Part shown: piece after piece, positions 12,469 through 12,613 of the stretch
How positions within the stretch are numbered: the first letter of the stretch is position 1
How the letters are laid out: every line of letters begins with the position of its first letter
Assembly (NCBI GenBank): GCA_014379075.1
Contig: JACMMN010000163.1
Coordinates: 1 to 12,613 of the forward strand
DNA: 12,613 nt
Source of the DNA: Pyrinomonadaceae bacterium
Lineage (GTDB): Bacteria > Acidobacteriota > Blastocatellia > Pyrinomonadales > Pyrinomonadaceae
Reading direction: 5' to 3'
Program-made: the position numbers and the translations under genes
Notes under the pieces: generated by a model
Told to the model about the DNA's origin: nothing
Seen by the model: only the letters and a program-made list of their open reading frames with translations
Database searches by the model: none

Positions 12469-12613
12469 CTACACCCTTAGCGAGCCGCGGAATGCCCTGG
12501 CACCATAGTAAGATTCGGCACCGTTGTGATACACGAAGACACGGCCGAAGCGGTAGTCGCCAAATATGGCTCCGCCGAGTTTTCTGATCTCGGATGGTGT
12601 TTCGATCCAGCTC
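12469..12613 (-). CDS. DUF4256-type protein, C-terminal part (cut by window edge)
   Basis: The last 47 codons end at TAG 12471-12469. The translated end SWIETPSEIRKLGGAIFGDY, followed by RVFVYHNGAESYYGARAFRG and SLRV, resembles the C-terminus of the DUF4256 family as I remember it. Function unknown. It lies on the same strand upstream of arsR, separated by about 100 nt with the arsR promoter and no clear terminator. The start is outside the window. Confidence 0.75.
   Translation of the reverse strand, partial: SWIETPSEIRKLGGAIFGDYRFGRVFVYHNGAESYYGARAFRGSLRV

Overview
The window looks like a piece of a bacterial chromosome with about 50% GC. Acidobacteriota, possibly Blastocatellia/Pyrinomonadales, is my best guess. 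The guess rests on protein style, frequent lack of Shine-Dalgarno sequences, paired Crp-like regulators and intergenic short-period repeats; no marker gene proves it.

Layout. (1) 1-1477, minus strand: pyrimidine operon pyrR -> small S23/four-helix-bundle gene -> pyrB (cut by the left edge). The inserted small gene is flanked by a 32-bp inverted repeat built of GATTGCG heptamers. pyrD (1577-2659) diverges from pyrR. (2) 2792-7379, plus strand: a consensus sigma-70 promoter drives yceD, rpmF, fabH, fabD, acpP and fabF, the type II fatty-acid initiation/elongation cluster, ending in an intrinsic terminator. plsX and fabG, often found in this cluster, are absent from it. Three of its junctions carry long hairpins (3375-3437, 4690-4796, 5995-6085). 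(3) 7427-9276: etfB-etfA, the two subunits of an electron-transfer flavoprotein, with their own terminator. (4) 9293-10893, minus strand: two paralogous Crp/Fnr-type regulators, each with its own promoter region and with palindromes near the -10 or -35. (5) 10894-11536: no convincing gene, but a CRP-site-like palindrome, direct repeats, a compact predicted structured RNA ending in a terminator (11257-11372, plus strand), and a second perfect terminator. (6) 11537-12613, minus strand: an SRPBCC/AHSA1-type protein and an overlapping Cys-free ArsR-type repressor, transcribed from a promoter that predicts a nearly leaderless mRNA, and the C-terminus of a DUF4256-type gene.

Together: de novo UMP synthesis, fatty-acid synthesis linked to ribosomal protein L32 in the classic yceD-rpmF-fab arrangement, and electron transfer that probably serves acyl-CoA or other flavin dehydrogenases. 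The most unusual signals are the IVS-like element inside the pyr operon, which appears to have supplied the start codon and N-terminal tail of PyrB, and the unassigned structured RNA near 11.3 kb. All folds and repeats were read by eye; no searches or folding programs were run.
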